A stretch of 64,000 nucleotides of DNA, taken from contig JAPDOI010001551.1 of the NCBI GenBank assembly GCA_029168955.1, positions 101,550 through 165,549 of the forward strand, written 5' to 3'. The notes beneath the pieces are model-generated. The model was not told where the DNA came from. It did not search any database and was given only the letters and a program-made list of their open reading frames with translations. Below, in pieces: positions 29,871 to 46,744 of this stretch. The stretch is from Aplectana chamaeleonis. Taxonomy: Eukaryota; Nematoda; Chromadorea; Rhabditida; Cosmocercidae. Numbering within the stretch: the first letter of the stretch is position 1; each line of letters opens with the position of its first letter. Both the position numbers and the translations under genes were made by a program.

Positions 29871-31887
29871 GCTTCAGAATTCAAAGTTCGTGTCATCAAC
29901 TATTGGCCTCAAATGTCACGCACAGCTAATACTGTCAGCTATCCTCCAGCTGTTGAGCAACTGGCAGACCATTTTTTCTAGCCGGCGTACAGCTGTTCTG
30001 GGATAACGAGCATGTCATAATCGGATGCTGCGGTTCCACTAGCAAAAATGCGAGGGAGTTCACTGAAATTTGGCTGTTGAGAATATACGGTGACGGAACT
30101 TAACGACTTGTTAGCGTTTCAGTAGCGGCATTACGAGCATAATTGTTTCCTCGCTATTGCCCGGCGCACAGCTGAATCCGACATTGATTTCTCAAGATCT
30201 GGAGAAGGAGTCTGTGGCATGAGTGGTAAAGCGGCAGAGAAATACGTCGGTAAGACGATCCCATTAAGGGTATGGTATGCTTTCACGAACACGGTCGCGT
30301 CGCTCTAGCACAGCGACAGTGACCGGCCGTCGCGGTGCATCCCCGCCCTTTATGCCTGTACTTCTCACAAGTGCGCTATCACAGCGAAATGCAGCGCATT
30401 CGAAGGCTATGTCAGCACTTCGCGACACGTCAGCCATGCGGCTGACGCGCCATAATTGTCTTTACGTGCAACCGATGCCGCTGTCTGATGCAGTTCTTTC
30501 CGCGACCCGGTAGATTTTCATGCCAAGCTTGATGACAGCGATAAAGTGTACCATACACCTTAAAAGCCATGGTTAGCTGTCAAAGCACGGCAACTTAATG
30601 GGCTTTCGACCACATTAACTATCGCCCGTGGTTATTAGGCATTGATTGGTTGCTTACGATTTCCATTTGATCGATTTATTGGTTTTGTCGTAATTACCGC
30701 GCGATTTCACGAAGGGAAATTTCACCCATTTACGCATTACTCGCTGGCTGCGGTGCATGTAACTTTTTGAATGAGAAGACTTTGATTTTCGAAAGCGCCC
30801 AATAGATTACCCGGATCAAAAGGTTTGATTCATGTGACTTGGGACTGCTCTCTAAAACTGCTTTTTGTTTTTATGAAATATTTGCAATCAGCGGCAAAAC
30901 GTCGAGTGAAGTGGTGGCGAAAGCTCTGGAGAAGGTATCTGTACAAGTAATGGAATGTATCTGGGATAAGCATTTCTTTCATAAATTAGGGTGCAGGTGA
31001 GAGAATCTCCGCAATGAAGGCTGTTGTCGAAATCCTCATCTAAGAGCCCAGAGTTTCCGCAACAAAATTCCTGAGCTTCTCCCAATGATTCTCAAGCGAT
31101 TGTTTAATGAAGGATTTGACAAAACATCACCAGCACATACCTTGGGGAAAGTGCACCTGAATCGTGAACTTATTACTTGTGCAAATAGCTGCTCAACAGT
31201 TTTAGCGCCTATCTCGTGGCAGCTGCGCGACGTTTTGCATAAACGATTGCCAAAATTGCATTTTTCCGCCGCAAATCCTGATTTCTCAGTTTTTGCACAA
31301 CGTCACCATAAATAGTGCCTAGGAATTTGATTCAGAATGGGATGATGGACGTTTTTCATGACTGCAAAGTCTTCATTCCCCAAAAAAGTGCTGCATCGGA
31401 CGTTGCTCAAGTTTGCCACTGATGCTTCCACAAAACGTTATTACAGAAAGTTAGCGCCGGCGTATTGTAGTTAGTTAGTTAGTCAGCCTAGTTAGCTAGA
31501 ACAGCCTGGTACATCCGAGTGACCTGTTGATTTCGATTATCACCAGCAGGGAGCGGTGGTGGGTCTCGGTGAAATATGCGTAAGATAAGTGAGGTTTCGA
31601 CGAAAAGCCGCTCTGAGCTGTGACACGGGAATAAGCATGCAGCGTTTAATGGATTGGAACAGAGTCTAGTTAGAATTAGTTACCGGTTGGGTTATTTAGA
31701 GAGAAATGAAAATTGCCAACTGAAAAAGGTGGCCTGTGATAGGGCGATGCTTCCAAGGATTGCACTTGCAGCCTGCGGATTCCCACCTCAGCAGGCCACA
31801 GTCGCATAGAGGCAGCCGTACAGGTTATGTGGCCGGCCATCAGTTCATGTCGACCGTAAGATGTTGTGCGATTCCCGCGCTAACGAC
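29871..31887. other. Intergenic, no gene recognised
   Basis: Contains short open frames on both strands without recognised motifs, a GC-rich patch (30270-30510) and a TAGT microsatellite near 31468-31484. I cannot assign any of it. Confidence 0.35.
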
Positions 31888-31975
31888 GATTTCAATTCCC
31901 GAGTTACCGTACTCAGCATGGACACGCCCACTGTCCGGCGTGAAAGGCTTCATTCCGGCTTTCGTATTTCGGTGT
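31888..31975 (+). repeat. 88-bp identical direct repeat, copy 1
   Basis: GATTTCAATTCCCGAGTTAC through TTTCGTATTTCGGTGT is base-for-base identical to 34427-34514; the flanks differ on both sides. The minus-strand reading is open (GMKPFTPDSGRVHAEYGNSG), so it might derive from an exon or transposon frame. Confidence 0.85.
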
Positions 31976-32454
31976 GCGGCGGCTATGGATGGCCGCGGTG
32001 AAATTGTGTCATCGACAGCGTGTGGTGGCATCGTATCCATTCCCAAGAGGGTGTTGAAGAAGTTAGGGGCACTACGCCAGAGGTAAGCCAGTGAGGGTTG
32101 TCCAAATTTCGTCAGATTTTGTTAAACTGTTTTTGAAAGTGCGAATCAACTAAGAATATCCATTGAGGTAGTACCCTCGCAGCCGCAAGGCGGTTCTTAA
32201 ATTCTTGTGGACTGAAGTCTGGGCGCTGTCGGTCTTAGATTTGGTGAAGAGTCATGCACCATGGTTTGCTTTTCACTGAAGACACAACACGGGTGTGTGC
32301 AAGAAAACGCTCAAAATTAATGAAGTCAATATGGTTCGAGACCATATTCATTCTGAAAGAGTTATTCCCATACAAACTTCACTTGTTTTTCACAAATTTT
32401 CCGGGTTTATTTAATTTGTGTTTACCCAGCCGTTCATACCCCTTGAGGTAGAGG

Positions 32455-33300
32455 AGGTCCTTTTGTTTTCAAGCAATTCATCTGTATGTTCAATGGTCCA
32501 ATCTAATCTGTTCGCAAACTAGTGCGAGGAACTCAGTCGTATTATACGAGCGTATCTCGCGAAAAACCGGCTTCACAGTAGCTTGAATCCTGGGCGCCGG
32601 TCCAGAAGATCCTTTGGTTGGCCCGCAACCTAGATTCACAGAATTTATGCTTACATCAGTCCCCATTTTTCGTGACAACTTGCTTGTTCGTAGCAGTCTG
32701 TCGAAACAATGGTCTATTTTTCTCTCATTCCGCACACCGGTGCGAAGAGTCCGTTGGGATCGCACGAGCAGATCTTGTGGAGGGCCGGCTATACATAGCC
32801 GATAGCCGAGAAATTTTCCGGGGCACCGGCCCAGAAGATACTTTGATTGGGGCTCAGCACAGATCTCCGTAGGTCTTGCTTCAGAACAGTCCCCATTTTT
32901 GCTTGTCAGGGGTTATTTGTTTACCACTTATCCAAACGATGGTTCATTTTGGTTTCGTTCCGCACACCGGTGCGAAGAATCCGCGAGGATTACACGAGCA
33001 GATCTCGTGGAAGGCCGGCTTCACAGTAGCCGAGGAAAATGTTCCTGGACACCGGTCCAGAAGTTCGTTTAATTGGTGTACACCATAGATTTCCAAAATC
33101 GTGCTCGACATCATTTCACAATTTTTTGCCTGACATAGGGCTTGCTGGTTGCTTTTTATCTTGACGATTGTCTAATTTGGACTCCTTCCGCAATACAGTG
33201 CGATTATCTTCAGGATTGCACGGACGGTCTCGTTAAGAACGGTTTCATATTAGATGATGTAAAATGTACTGGGGCACCGGTCCCGAGTTTCCCTCGCTTT
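32455..33300 (+). repeat. Tandem array of about 226-bp units
   Basis: The marker CACCGGTCCAGAAG (with variants) falls at 32597, 32826, 33052 and 33277, a spacing of 225-229 bases. Between markers, CAGTCCCCATTTTT, TTCCGCACACCGGTGCGAAG and CACGAGCAGATC recur at matching positions. There are about three and a half degenerate units. The apparent peptides repeated in this stretch are by-products of the array. Confidence 0.85.
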
Positions 33301-34325
33301 AGTAGCACGTTAGATCTACAGAACTGCGCTCAAGTAACCTGTGGATTGAGAGCGAACGTTCGACGTCTAGGGTGCAGACCTTCGTGTAGTAGTAGCCCTT
33401 CCTCCTCAAACCATCTGCCACGGCAACATTGCCCATGCATTTCGTTTCATCTACGCCAACTAAGAGATCCGCGTCCCAAATCCGTGGGATTATTTTCCGA
33501 AAACCAAACCGAAAATCGTGAGTGGAGGTAACTTGAAAGGTCTTAGAAACACAGCCATACATGCTTCCTTCACCGAGCGTGCGGTTCTTCCGAAGGTTCC
33601 GCCCCCCACTGTCAAAGCTGCTCTTCAGCTTCTTTTTCTGAAGTGTCTACCTGCCAGATTTCCTTATACAATCCTCAGGCCTACGTCATCATGTACCTTG
33701 ATAATCAGTCTTTAGCATAGACGTTAGGATTAAACAGCTCAAAATTTATCTTCAGGATGTATCCGAAGAAATTTAGGAATTTGTGACCCAATTACTTATC
33801 CAATTGAATTTTGTATCACTACCGAGGTCTCGTCAACTCGAAAGCGGATGCTACGTTGAGGAGTACAGCATAATAATTTTTCATGTCGTCGTGGGAAAAC
33901 TGATTTATTGACAAGGTTGCTGGTTCTGAAACGGCAAAGGTGCAAGGTTTAGTTTGAGACTAGCTTCCAAAGAGCTATTTCCTCCAACTCCTTGTCTTCC
34001 CGGACAGAGAAAGGGAGTTCTGCAGGAATATGAAGTCGCTTCTCCGCCTTGTACGCTTCCTTGCTTTTTCAGCAGGACAGGCTTCACGGGAGCAAAGGCT
34101 TTCTGACCTCCTAAGTTGGCCCCCAAAGCTTGTATCTTTTTCTACTAAAAAATAAATCATCAGTGGACCCAAGAGAATAACCGAAGCGTCATTTTCTTAG
34201 TGATGGTTTTCCCGGGGTCAAAGAGGTTTCGCCTTTCTTTTTCATTTGGCCCAGCCCTTCACTGAGGTTTGAACCTGCGCCAGCTCTTACGAGGTTCGAT
34301 CACCCCCTCCGGGCTTTAATACTTC
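33301..34325. other. No gene recognised
   Basis: Minus-strand frames at 33562-33299 (WDADLLVGVDETKCMGNVAV) and 34126-33905 look mildly protein-like, but I recognise no family and see no supporting splice structure. Confidence 0.3.
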
Positions 34326-34393
34326 AAAGCCTTGCACAACAAATTGGAGCGTGGAAATTCAAAACATAGGATTTTGCCGTAGTTATCGGAGGC
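34326..34393 (+). repeat. Direct repeat R8, copy 1
   Basis: AAAGCCTTGCACAACAAATT through ACATAGG to GTAGTTATCGGAGGC matches 35845-35914. The GCGTGGAAATTCAAAACA part is also repeated inverted just downstream (34403-34422), making a hairpin that ends beside the 88-bp repeat. Confidence 0.75.
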
Positions 34394-34426
34394 GAAAGTC
34401 GTGTTTTGAATTTCCCACGCTTATTT

Positions 34427-34514
34427 GATTTCAATTCCCGAGTTACCGTACTCAGCATGGACACGCCCACTGTCCGGCGTGAAAGGCTTCATTCCGGCTT
34501 TCGTATTTCGGTGT
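34427..34514 (+). repeat. 88-bp identical direct repeat, copy 2
   Basis: Identical to 31888-31975, 2.5 kb away, in the same orientation. Confidence 0.85.
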
Positions 34515-35844
34515 CTCCGCCTTGCCCACCCGTGAGATGGATGTTGCTGAAAATAACTGCTAGATTATCGGATCGAGTATTAGGAATCTGCTACTCGGTC
34601 AATTCGATCGCAGCGTCCTTCGCACATTCTAATGGCCTGAACGAGGCAGCGTAGGGTCTTTTAGTGTGCAGTGGCGCTCCGTGCGCCCATAACATCTACC
34701 GCTGGTCGAGCCACGCTTTCTGGAATTCATCATGAAGTCCAGCTTGTCGGCCTCACTCAGCTGCAGCCGCAGTCTTCACAGCGCATCCTATACACTTGTT
34801 TTAATGGCTCACTGAAGTATGGCATTGTTGCGCTCGCGCAATTATTTGAACCCAGTAAGGTGAACGATGAAGACATTTGAGACTTTCTTCAGTGTGACTG
34901 GTAGACCTTAAACCTGCTATCAATCCCGTCGCATCAATGCGTCTCCAAGCGAGGTTAGACAAAATTTTGACCTACCTATTCCTCATTTGCACCCCCGCGT
35001 GTACAAAAGCAGCCTTTTCTAAGTCAGCGATATGGGCTTTGGCGATCACCATCCAAGTGTCCAGAACGCATCGTCCATTAGGGACACTCACAATAGCGAT
35101 CAAATAATAACCGAAGCAACCCGCGCGAAAATTCTGCTCCCTTAGCCCGGGTTCTCTTCCTTGTACACCTTTGGTTTCCAGTTTCCGTAAGATGGTAAGC
35201 CTTCAGGAAATATCAAAGGAATCCTCATTAGGAATGGCTCAAGGCGAAGGGAATCACTCATTCAAAGCTGGTTTAGGTGACAATTAACTAACGTCCAACA
35301 CCAGAACAGGACACAGTCGCTATAGTCAAAGGGCACGGGCCATCGGTGGCGTGAGTCTATTCAAGATTCCCAAGCCTGGGTGAAACCTTTCTCGCTCTAG
35401 ATCTGATCTGTTTTGACCTGCCCATGATGATTTTTTCGTAGTGCTTTTGAGAGGTCTGCACCAGTGCCTCTATTAGTTTTGTTGGGATTTATCCGTAGCT
35501 TTCCCCCACTTCCAGTTACTAAACCCAGGATATGCATCTGCTGTTTTTGATCCCAGACGTGCTAAATTCCTATTTTCTTGTTTCGAGCTGGCCTGTCAGC
35601 CGCTGAAACTGTCGATGCACTTTGACTGGCATAGGTTTTCCATTTTCTGTGAAATGATTTATTACTCCTACTTTGTAATACTAGACTTTATATTAGTTCT
35701 CATGTTTCTGGAATTGAAACTTGTCGAGTTTAGCGGGACTACCATTTATCCTGGTTGATTTGTACGCATGTGCAATATTACGTTTGTCTTGTAACCCATG
35801 TTGGCGTGAAATCAATGTGAATGATGATTATGCCGAAGTACGAT
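34515..35844. other. No gene recognised
   Basis: One plus-strand frame (34671-34880) is open for 69 codons, but nothing supports it as an exon. The rest has no recognisable feature. Confidence 0.3.
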
Positions 35845-35914
35845 AAAGCCTTGCACAACAAATTGGAGCGTGGAAATTCAAAACATAGGTTTTGCCGGCG
35901 TAGTTATCGGAGGC
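35845..35914 (+). repeat. Direct repeat R8, copy 2
   Basis: Partner of 34326-34393, with small indels. Confidence 0.75.
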
Positions 35915-36399
35915 CCAGAAATCCGTGCTGTTTGAAGATTCTTGGAATTTCGCGGAGAGTTGACGAATTTCAAAAGAAGTTTCTATGATTTCACCGTGTT
36001 TTGCAAAGAACAACTTTTCTCGCTCTTGTCTACGGCGCCTGATTCAATTTTTTCAATTTGAGGTGTAATTTTAATCTGAAACATCAATTACTATTACTTA
36101 AACTTGGTCTCAAAATGAAAAATCTTTTACAGCAATATCAAATCAAACTTCCTCCTGCTCTCCGCCGAAGTCATGAGCCCTAGCACGGCGTTTCTGCCTA
36201 AATGAGCCGGAGTTCCAGTGTAATTGAAGCCACTGATCCTTATAAGTACCCTACGCGTGGAATTCCGCTGCACACTTTCAAGCAGCTCTATTGACTTCAA
36301 ACTAATCGGGTTGAACACTCGTATCCCAGAAGAGGCCCACTATATGACTCGAAAACTTCGACAAGAATACCAGAATTAGTGGTTTAGAGCGCCCTGAAC

Positions 36400-36785
36400 C
36401 ACGGTCAAGCGGAGTTGCGAAATTTCACAACGGGGGCTAAGAAGGGTCGCAAAAATTTTGGTCCGAAAATCTAAGTTAGGGGGGATCGCGAAACTTTGGT
36501 CCAAAACAAAGTCGGGGTCCAAACCCAAATTCGGTGAAGATTCTGGATATTTTTGGTAACCAAAGGAAAGGATCGTAGCATTGCACAGGTTTTTAGACGC
36601 TTGAGTCCGACTGCTGAACGAATTCCCGGCGTCTAACAGTTTTTGTAATCAAATTCATCTAAACTGCCCAGAAATCGCGCCTCGGGGGAGAATCGCAAAA
36701 AAATTCAGGATTTTGGGAAAAAATGATGGTGAGGGGAGGGGTCGCTCCGATTTCAAAAGATTACACAACGTCACGCTTGACCCTG
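36400..36785. mobile_element. hAT-like MITE family R6 with perfect 8-bp target duplication
   Basis: The left end CACGGTCAAGCGGAGTTGCG and right end CACGCTTGACCCTG are inverted. Both are flanked by CCCTGAAC (36392-36399 and 36786-36793). An exact 8-bp duplication and CAGGG-type ends point to the hAT superfamily. 386 bp, non-coding. Confidence 0.88.
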
Positions 36786-37099
36786 CCCTGAACACGCTGT
36801 GCATCACTTTATTGGCTTTCGATGCCTCCTGATTACAGTGACAGTCGAAACTGTGGTCACCTTAAATGAGAAACCCCAGGTCCGGTTGTCGTGGATCTAT
36901 TTCGTTGGAACCCAAGCTGGCGCTCAGAGATGATAGAGTACCGCTCCAACTAGAGACTGCGTTAGCTACCCTATGGAGATTCGGAAAACCAATTTGTCGT
37001 CGCTGTAGGTCTGCGACTGTACATAAGGACCCGTGCTTGAAATTCCCTAAATGGCTGCGGTGATTAAAAAAACGGCATTTTCATTGGTCCGCAAAAATG

Positions 37100-37700
37100 T
37101 AAGGGTACCCCATTAGGGAATTTTTGGGGTGTTCAGAAAAAAATTTCGGGTTCGGTTCCAAACTTCCTACTGTGGGTTATTTAGGACGCTGAACCCGAAT
37201 CTGGGGTCTATTCTTTGCTAGACTTAGGTATACTGTCGGTAACGGTATGCATAATGCCTTTTAACCGGCCTTACTTACCTTAACATCTCAAAAATCGAAA
37301 AATGATCCTCAAATTCGTGTTCAGCGTCCCAAATAACATCCACAGAGGAATCTTGAGTGTAATTTGAGACTATAACCGAGCTACCATTTACCAACGGCTA
37401 CATACCGTAATCCGAGGAAAACCAATAAACCGACCACAGATTTGTGTTAAGCAGCTCAAGTAATCCCCATGCAGAAGTTCCAAGCCAATTTCATCGTGGC
37501 AGTCTCGAAATCGTCAAAAGTCGCGTTTTGCCACAAAAATTTCCCCAATTTTGAAGCTTCAGACCAAATCAGACGGAATTTTTCGATTATCGACAAATGG
37601 GCCTCAGATTCGTAATCAACGTCCAAAAAGTGGGCATCTCCACTTTTTTCTTTTCGCAAAGCCATGGAAATACCCACTTTTTTGAAATCTCTATGGCATT
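37100..37700 (-). repeat. Dispersed repeat family R4 copy
   Basis: Shares ATTCGTGTTCAGC and a stretch whose minus-strand reading (YESEAHLSIIEKF) parallels the plus-strand reading at 58360-58410 (YKSEAQLSIFQKI). The two are inverted copies of one repeat; no conserved gene is implied. Confidence 0.55.
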
Positions 37701-37779
37701 AAGGTGATTAGGAAAACAAGTTATCAATGCAGTGTCCCATACCCCTATAAATATCAAAACATGGTTTTATAAGAGCCCT

Positions 37780-38160
37780 CGGGAAATGTAGGGTAAGCAC
37801 TAGTACGTGGTCCATTATTCTTTTCTTCAGCACCTTTTCAAGCAATCTAGCGAAAATCGAGATGATACGAGTGGGTCGAGAATCTTTAGGGTTAGTAGAG
37901 TAGATAGTTTCTTCATAGGGATAGAAGTTACAAATGAAGTACGCTACCGGCTTGGAACATCAGCCCTCAAGAACTCAGGGTAAAAACATGGGCAAGCGGG
38001 ATCACCTTTTCTATGAACTGCAGGGGGATATGGTCCGGTGTATCTGATAGTGAAAACGATTTCGGCCATTTAGTGAAGAGCTCACATAGTTCCACTGGAT
38101 ACCGTGAAAACTTCAGGTTATCCGTGTTATTGCGGGGAATTAACGATTTGCGCGTAAAAT
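37780..38160 (-). mobile_element. Jockey-type reverse transcriptase relic
   Basis: In shifting minus-strand frames: PDHIPLQFIEKVIPLA, FQAGSV, then NPKDSRPTRIISIFARLLEK followed by VLKKRI. This is the pre-palm region of jockey/CR1-type RTs (PD-IP...FQ-G--P...YRPIS--SI--RLLEKVL). Only this segment survives; no catalytic YADD follows. Confidence 0.55.
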
Positions 38161-38750
38161 TTGGTGTGTCGCGTCCGTGGTTGCACTCCAGGTCATTTAT
38201 TCGACGCCATGTCCCATGTGCGCTGTGTCTGCGAGGCCTAAACCCTCATTCTACAATAGCGCGAAGAATGTCGTGACTAACATACTTAAGTAATAAAGTA
38301 ACTCAATTACTTAGCGTTTCATATTCGCAACTCACCTAGTTTAGTCAACTCCTTGTTTTAGATAAGGCATAATGTCCAGTGATCGCTTCCCCGCGCTGAA
38401 TAACGGACATTTTTCGCGCTTTCATAAAATGAGTTGCCATGTCAACAAGCAACATGAATGAGCACGTTATTTTATGGCTTGAGAATCTTGTCCAGGCTTG
38501 CTCAGTCCGGCCACATCAGGGATTTTTTCGACCTTAGTGAGATGTATTACATTCGTATCGACAGGGGCTACGCAGTCGTGCTCAGTCCGGCCACAGCGCG
38601 TAGATTATTTTTACACCCGATTTGCATCATGTAGACGCTTATCGACCGGTTTGGCCCTTCGGCTATGACGGGTCAAGAGATTTAAGAGAAAGCCGTCGGC
38701 TGTTCAGCTCACCTAATTACGCAACATTCTGAAACGCGTATTTGGCCTTA
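38161..38750. other. No gene recognised; short direct repeat
   Basis: TGCTCAGTCCGGCCACA occurs twice, near 38499 and 38580. Nothing else was recognised. Confidence 0.4.
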
Positions 38751-38752
38751 GC

Positions 38753-39541
38753 TCAAATAGTGGCGTAGGCAGCAAAGGTAAAATGTGAAAAGGCGTAGCA
38801 GCCCCCCGAGTGCCTCGGTTCTTCTCTCCCAGTTGCCCTGACGCTCCGAAAGTCGTGTAGGAGCAACTGGGGTAGAGTCTTACGCATTGTGTTGCTTGAA
38901 CCGAACGCACTCAAAAACTGCTTGGGAATCCCGGTATTGTCGTCTGAGACTATCACTCCGACAGTGTTGCCGTTGAACAGGACCCCTACCCACAATTTTG
39001 AGAGGGGTCCGCCCGACATAGTAATGCGGCTGGCTCCTGTACGAATCGGGACAACTCTGCACCTGTGCTAGTCAGCTACCCATTTTAGACTTCTCTAGAG
39101 TCCCGAAATTTTTACGAGTAACTAGTACAATAGTCATGTCTCGCCGCAATCGATCGGTCGATAGCAACGTGATTGCACCTTTCTTGTATGTGAATTGATT
39201 GTTTTCTTCAAAGTAGGAGTGGAAATCATCTATTTCTCCAGGAAGGTCGTGTAGCGATGCACAGTCCTGATAAATAGACTTGGTCGTCATGCAGGTGTAT
39301 ACACAGGAAGCGCACGTGTTCTTCTTTAATACAGCCGTCATCATTGATTGTCATCAGTACTTGCCAGAATCGAACAACAGTTCGTGTACTTTGAAGAAGT
39401 TCTAGAAACGTGGTTTCTCTCTTGACTTCTCTAAGGGCTGCAAAGGCTGTGAAAAACTCCTCAAATTTTATCTGGGTTGTTGGGGGTCCAAAAATCAGTT
39501 CTCCAAGGTTAGGTTCATATTCGATCACAGCGACAAACATA
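38753..39541 (-). pseudogene. Unidentified coding-like segments (gene fragment or pseudogene)
   Basis: Three consecutive minus-strand frames look like protein: 39540-39226 (YEPNLGELIFGPPTTQIKFE, LLQSTRTVVRFWQVLMTIN), 39344-39072 (IDDFHSYFEENNQFTYKKGA, RRDMTIVLVTRKNFGTLEKS) and 39019-38753 (LWVGVLFNGNTVGVIVSDDN). They overlap in different frames, so frameshifts or unresolved introns separate them. I recognise no family. They might be a captured or decayed host gene or a transposon protein; the order and residue composition are the only support. Confidence 0.35.
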
Positions 39542-39932
39542 GCAGGCAGACGTCAAACCTGTGATCGAAACTTCGGTTTCATTATAAAAGGCTGATTGAT
39601 AGCCAAGCAGTCACATCCCGAAGGTAGCATATACCCTTACTTTCATGGTCAGGAATACACCACAAACAGACCCGCGTCGCCCTTGAAATGTTGTCAACGA
39701 CGTTTGCGGCTGTGAAAACTATCCAGCATGACAATAGAAAAAATGAAATGGCGGAGGGTCGCTCCGATTTTGAAAAATTACGCAACGCCCCGCTCGACGC
39801 AGAATCGCTCAAGTAGGGCTGTACTGGCTCGTTTTTAGAGCTTCCAACGGCGTTAGCGTGCTTATTTTATTGTCGTCTCAACCACTTTTACGAGCGTCTA
39901 GGTTTTCTTTGATTGGCTGGATGGCATGTAAA

Positions 39933-40277
39933 CAGGGTCAAGCGGACACTGTTTACCAGGACGGGGGGGGGGTGGAATTTTAATTTTGGGGTGGGAGGGG
40001 CGTAAAGATGTTGTGGTGAAATTTCTAGAAAATTTTGAAAATGAAACATTTCTGACAACTTGGCTGAAAGTTTTGGAAAAAAGATTTGCTGACAAAAACT
40101 ATTTATAGCTCTATATCTGATTTTTTATATTATCAGTTTATTTCTAGTGAAAACGCCCAATTTTCGTCAAATTACGCCTAACATTTTCACGCTCCTCCCA
40201 CCCGAAATTAAAGATTTCTTGAAACCCCCTCCCCCGTTGTCCCTCTGGAGAGACTGTGAAGTAATCGCTCGACCCTG
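39933..40277. mobile_element. hAT-like MITE family R6-related element
   Basis: CAGGGTCAAGCGG at 39933 and the complement CTCGACCCTG ending at 40277 face each other. No matching 8-bp flanks, so the two ends may belong to different insertions or the duplication has decayed. Confidence 0.5.
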
Positions 40278-40335
40278 ACGAAACTTGTAGGCCACAGTTA
40301 GTTAAAGAGTCTTTTCTGATATTCTCCATCGATTA

Positions 40336-40653
40336 CAGGGTCCAACGGGCCGTTGCGTAGTTTTTCAGAATCGGAACAACCCCCACCATCAAAATTTAAA
40401 TCCATTTTTTTGCGATCCCCCCTCGGCGCGATTTCTGGGCAGTTTATATTTGATAACTAAAACAGTCAAGCGCCAAAAATGCGTTCAGTATTCGGACTAA
40501 AGGGTCTAATACCTGAGAAATGCTACGATCCTTCACTGCGGTGACCATAAATTTAAAGATTTTCAGGGATATCTCCACCAAATTTTTATTTTTGGACCGA
40601 AACTGCGATCCCCCCCCACTGCCCTTGCGGAATCGCAACAGCGCTTGACCCTG
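40336..40653. mobile_element. hAT-like MITE family R6 just upstream of ran, perfect target duplication
   Basis: CAGGGTCCAACGGGCCGTTG at 40336 and GCGCTTGACCCTG ending at 40653 are inverted ends, flanked on both sides by ATCGATTA (40328-40335 and 40654-40661). 318 bp. Its right edge is about 140 bases before the Ran start codon, so it lies in or against the promoter. Confidence 0.9.
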
Positions 40654-40784
40654 ATCGATTATCACTTCTTAGTGCATTTGATTGAAAACTGTATCTGTCC
40701 CTCAGTTTGTAAACTCATTTCTACGCAGTTGTTTGAAACGGGAAGTCGTTTTCCTTATGTGACAGTAGTAGCAGTTAAATTGAG

Positions 40785-40791
40785 TTTTCAG
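40785..40791 (+). promoter_or_regulatory. Candidate spliced-leader acceptor of ran
   Basis: GTTTTCAG directly abuts the Ran ATG at 40792, with a T-rich run before it. A leader trans-spliced here would join immediately to the start codon, as in many nematode mRNAs. Confidence 0.6.
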
Positions 40792-46175
<5,384 letters not shown>

Positions 46176-46744
46176 ACCCAAAGACCACACAGACAACAAT
46201 ACGTCTTCTGTGTAAATGTTTGCTGTATAATCGATATTCGATTCTTTCGATTTTGGTCGGGCCCAGCACTAACCGGTGGCCGCCGCACGCGTTATTTTAT
46301 ACTCAGTTTGTTGTCGGCAAGGTTTATTTCATTGTTATCACATGTTTTCAACCACGTGTATTTAAGTTTTTGTGCAAATTTGAAGTTGTTCTTATGATGC
46401 TAGCCTGATTAGCAATTGATGAAATAAACTTTTTTTCGTGAAAAATACAAGTTTTGGGAGAATAATTATGGTGATACTGTATTTCTACTGTACAGACGGG
46501 TCGGCATGAGTTCAAAAGTCAGGTATAAGGTAAGGATTCCGTTCAGTTCATCTCCGCAATGCCTTTCAGACCGCAAAGTGCACGCCGATTGCGAAATCGT
46601 GCTGAGGCGCGGTTACGAGTATCCTCAGACAGGGGTGTGGGATCAGCCGAGAATAGATAGCAAACACCGCCCGGGTGATCCCGCAACCGCGCCGCAGCAT
46701 GCTTTCGCTGACAGCTGCTTCTTCTTCTTCTTCTGCAGCCTCAA
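46176..46744. other. Ran 3' UTR and downstream spacer
   Basis: The Ran 3' UTR occupies the first part, ending after the hexamer at 46423. Beyond it to 46730 I see nothing recognisable. Confidence 0.5.
46423..46428 (+). terminator. Poly(A) signal of ran
   Basis: AATAAA about 250 bases after the Ran stop, followed by a T-rich stretch. Confidence 0.6.

Noticed and set aside
36866..37063. 65-codon plus-strand frame
   Set aside because: No motif, splice context or repeat of the frame elsewhere; probably chance.
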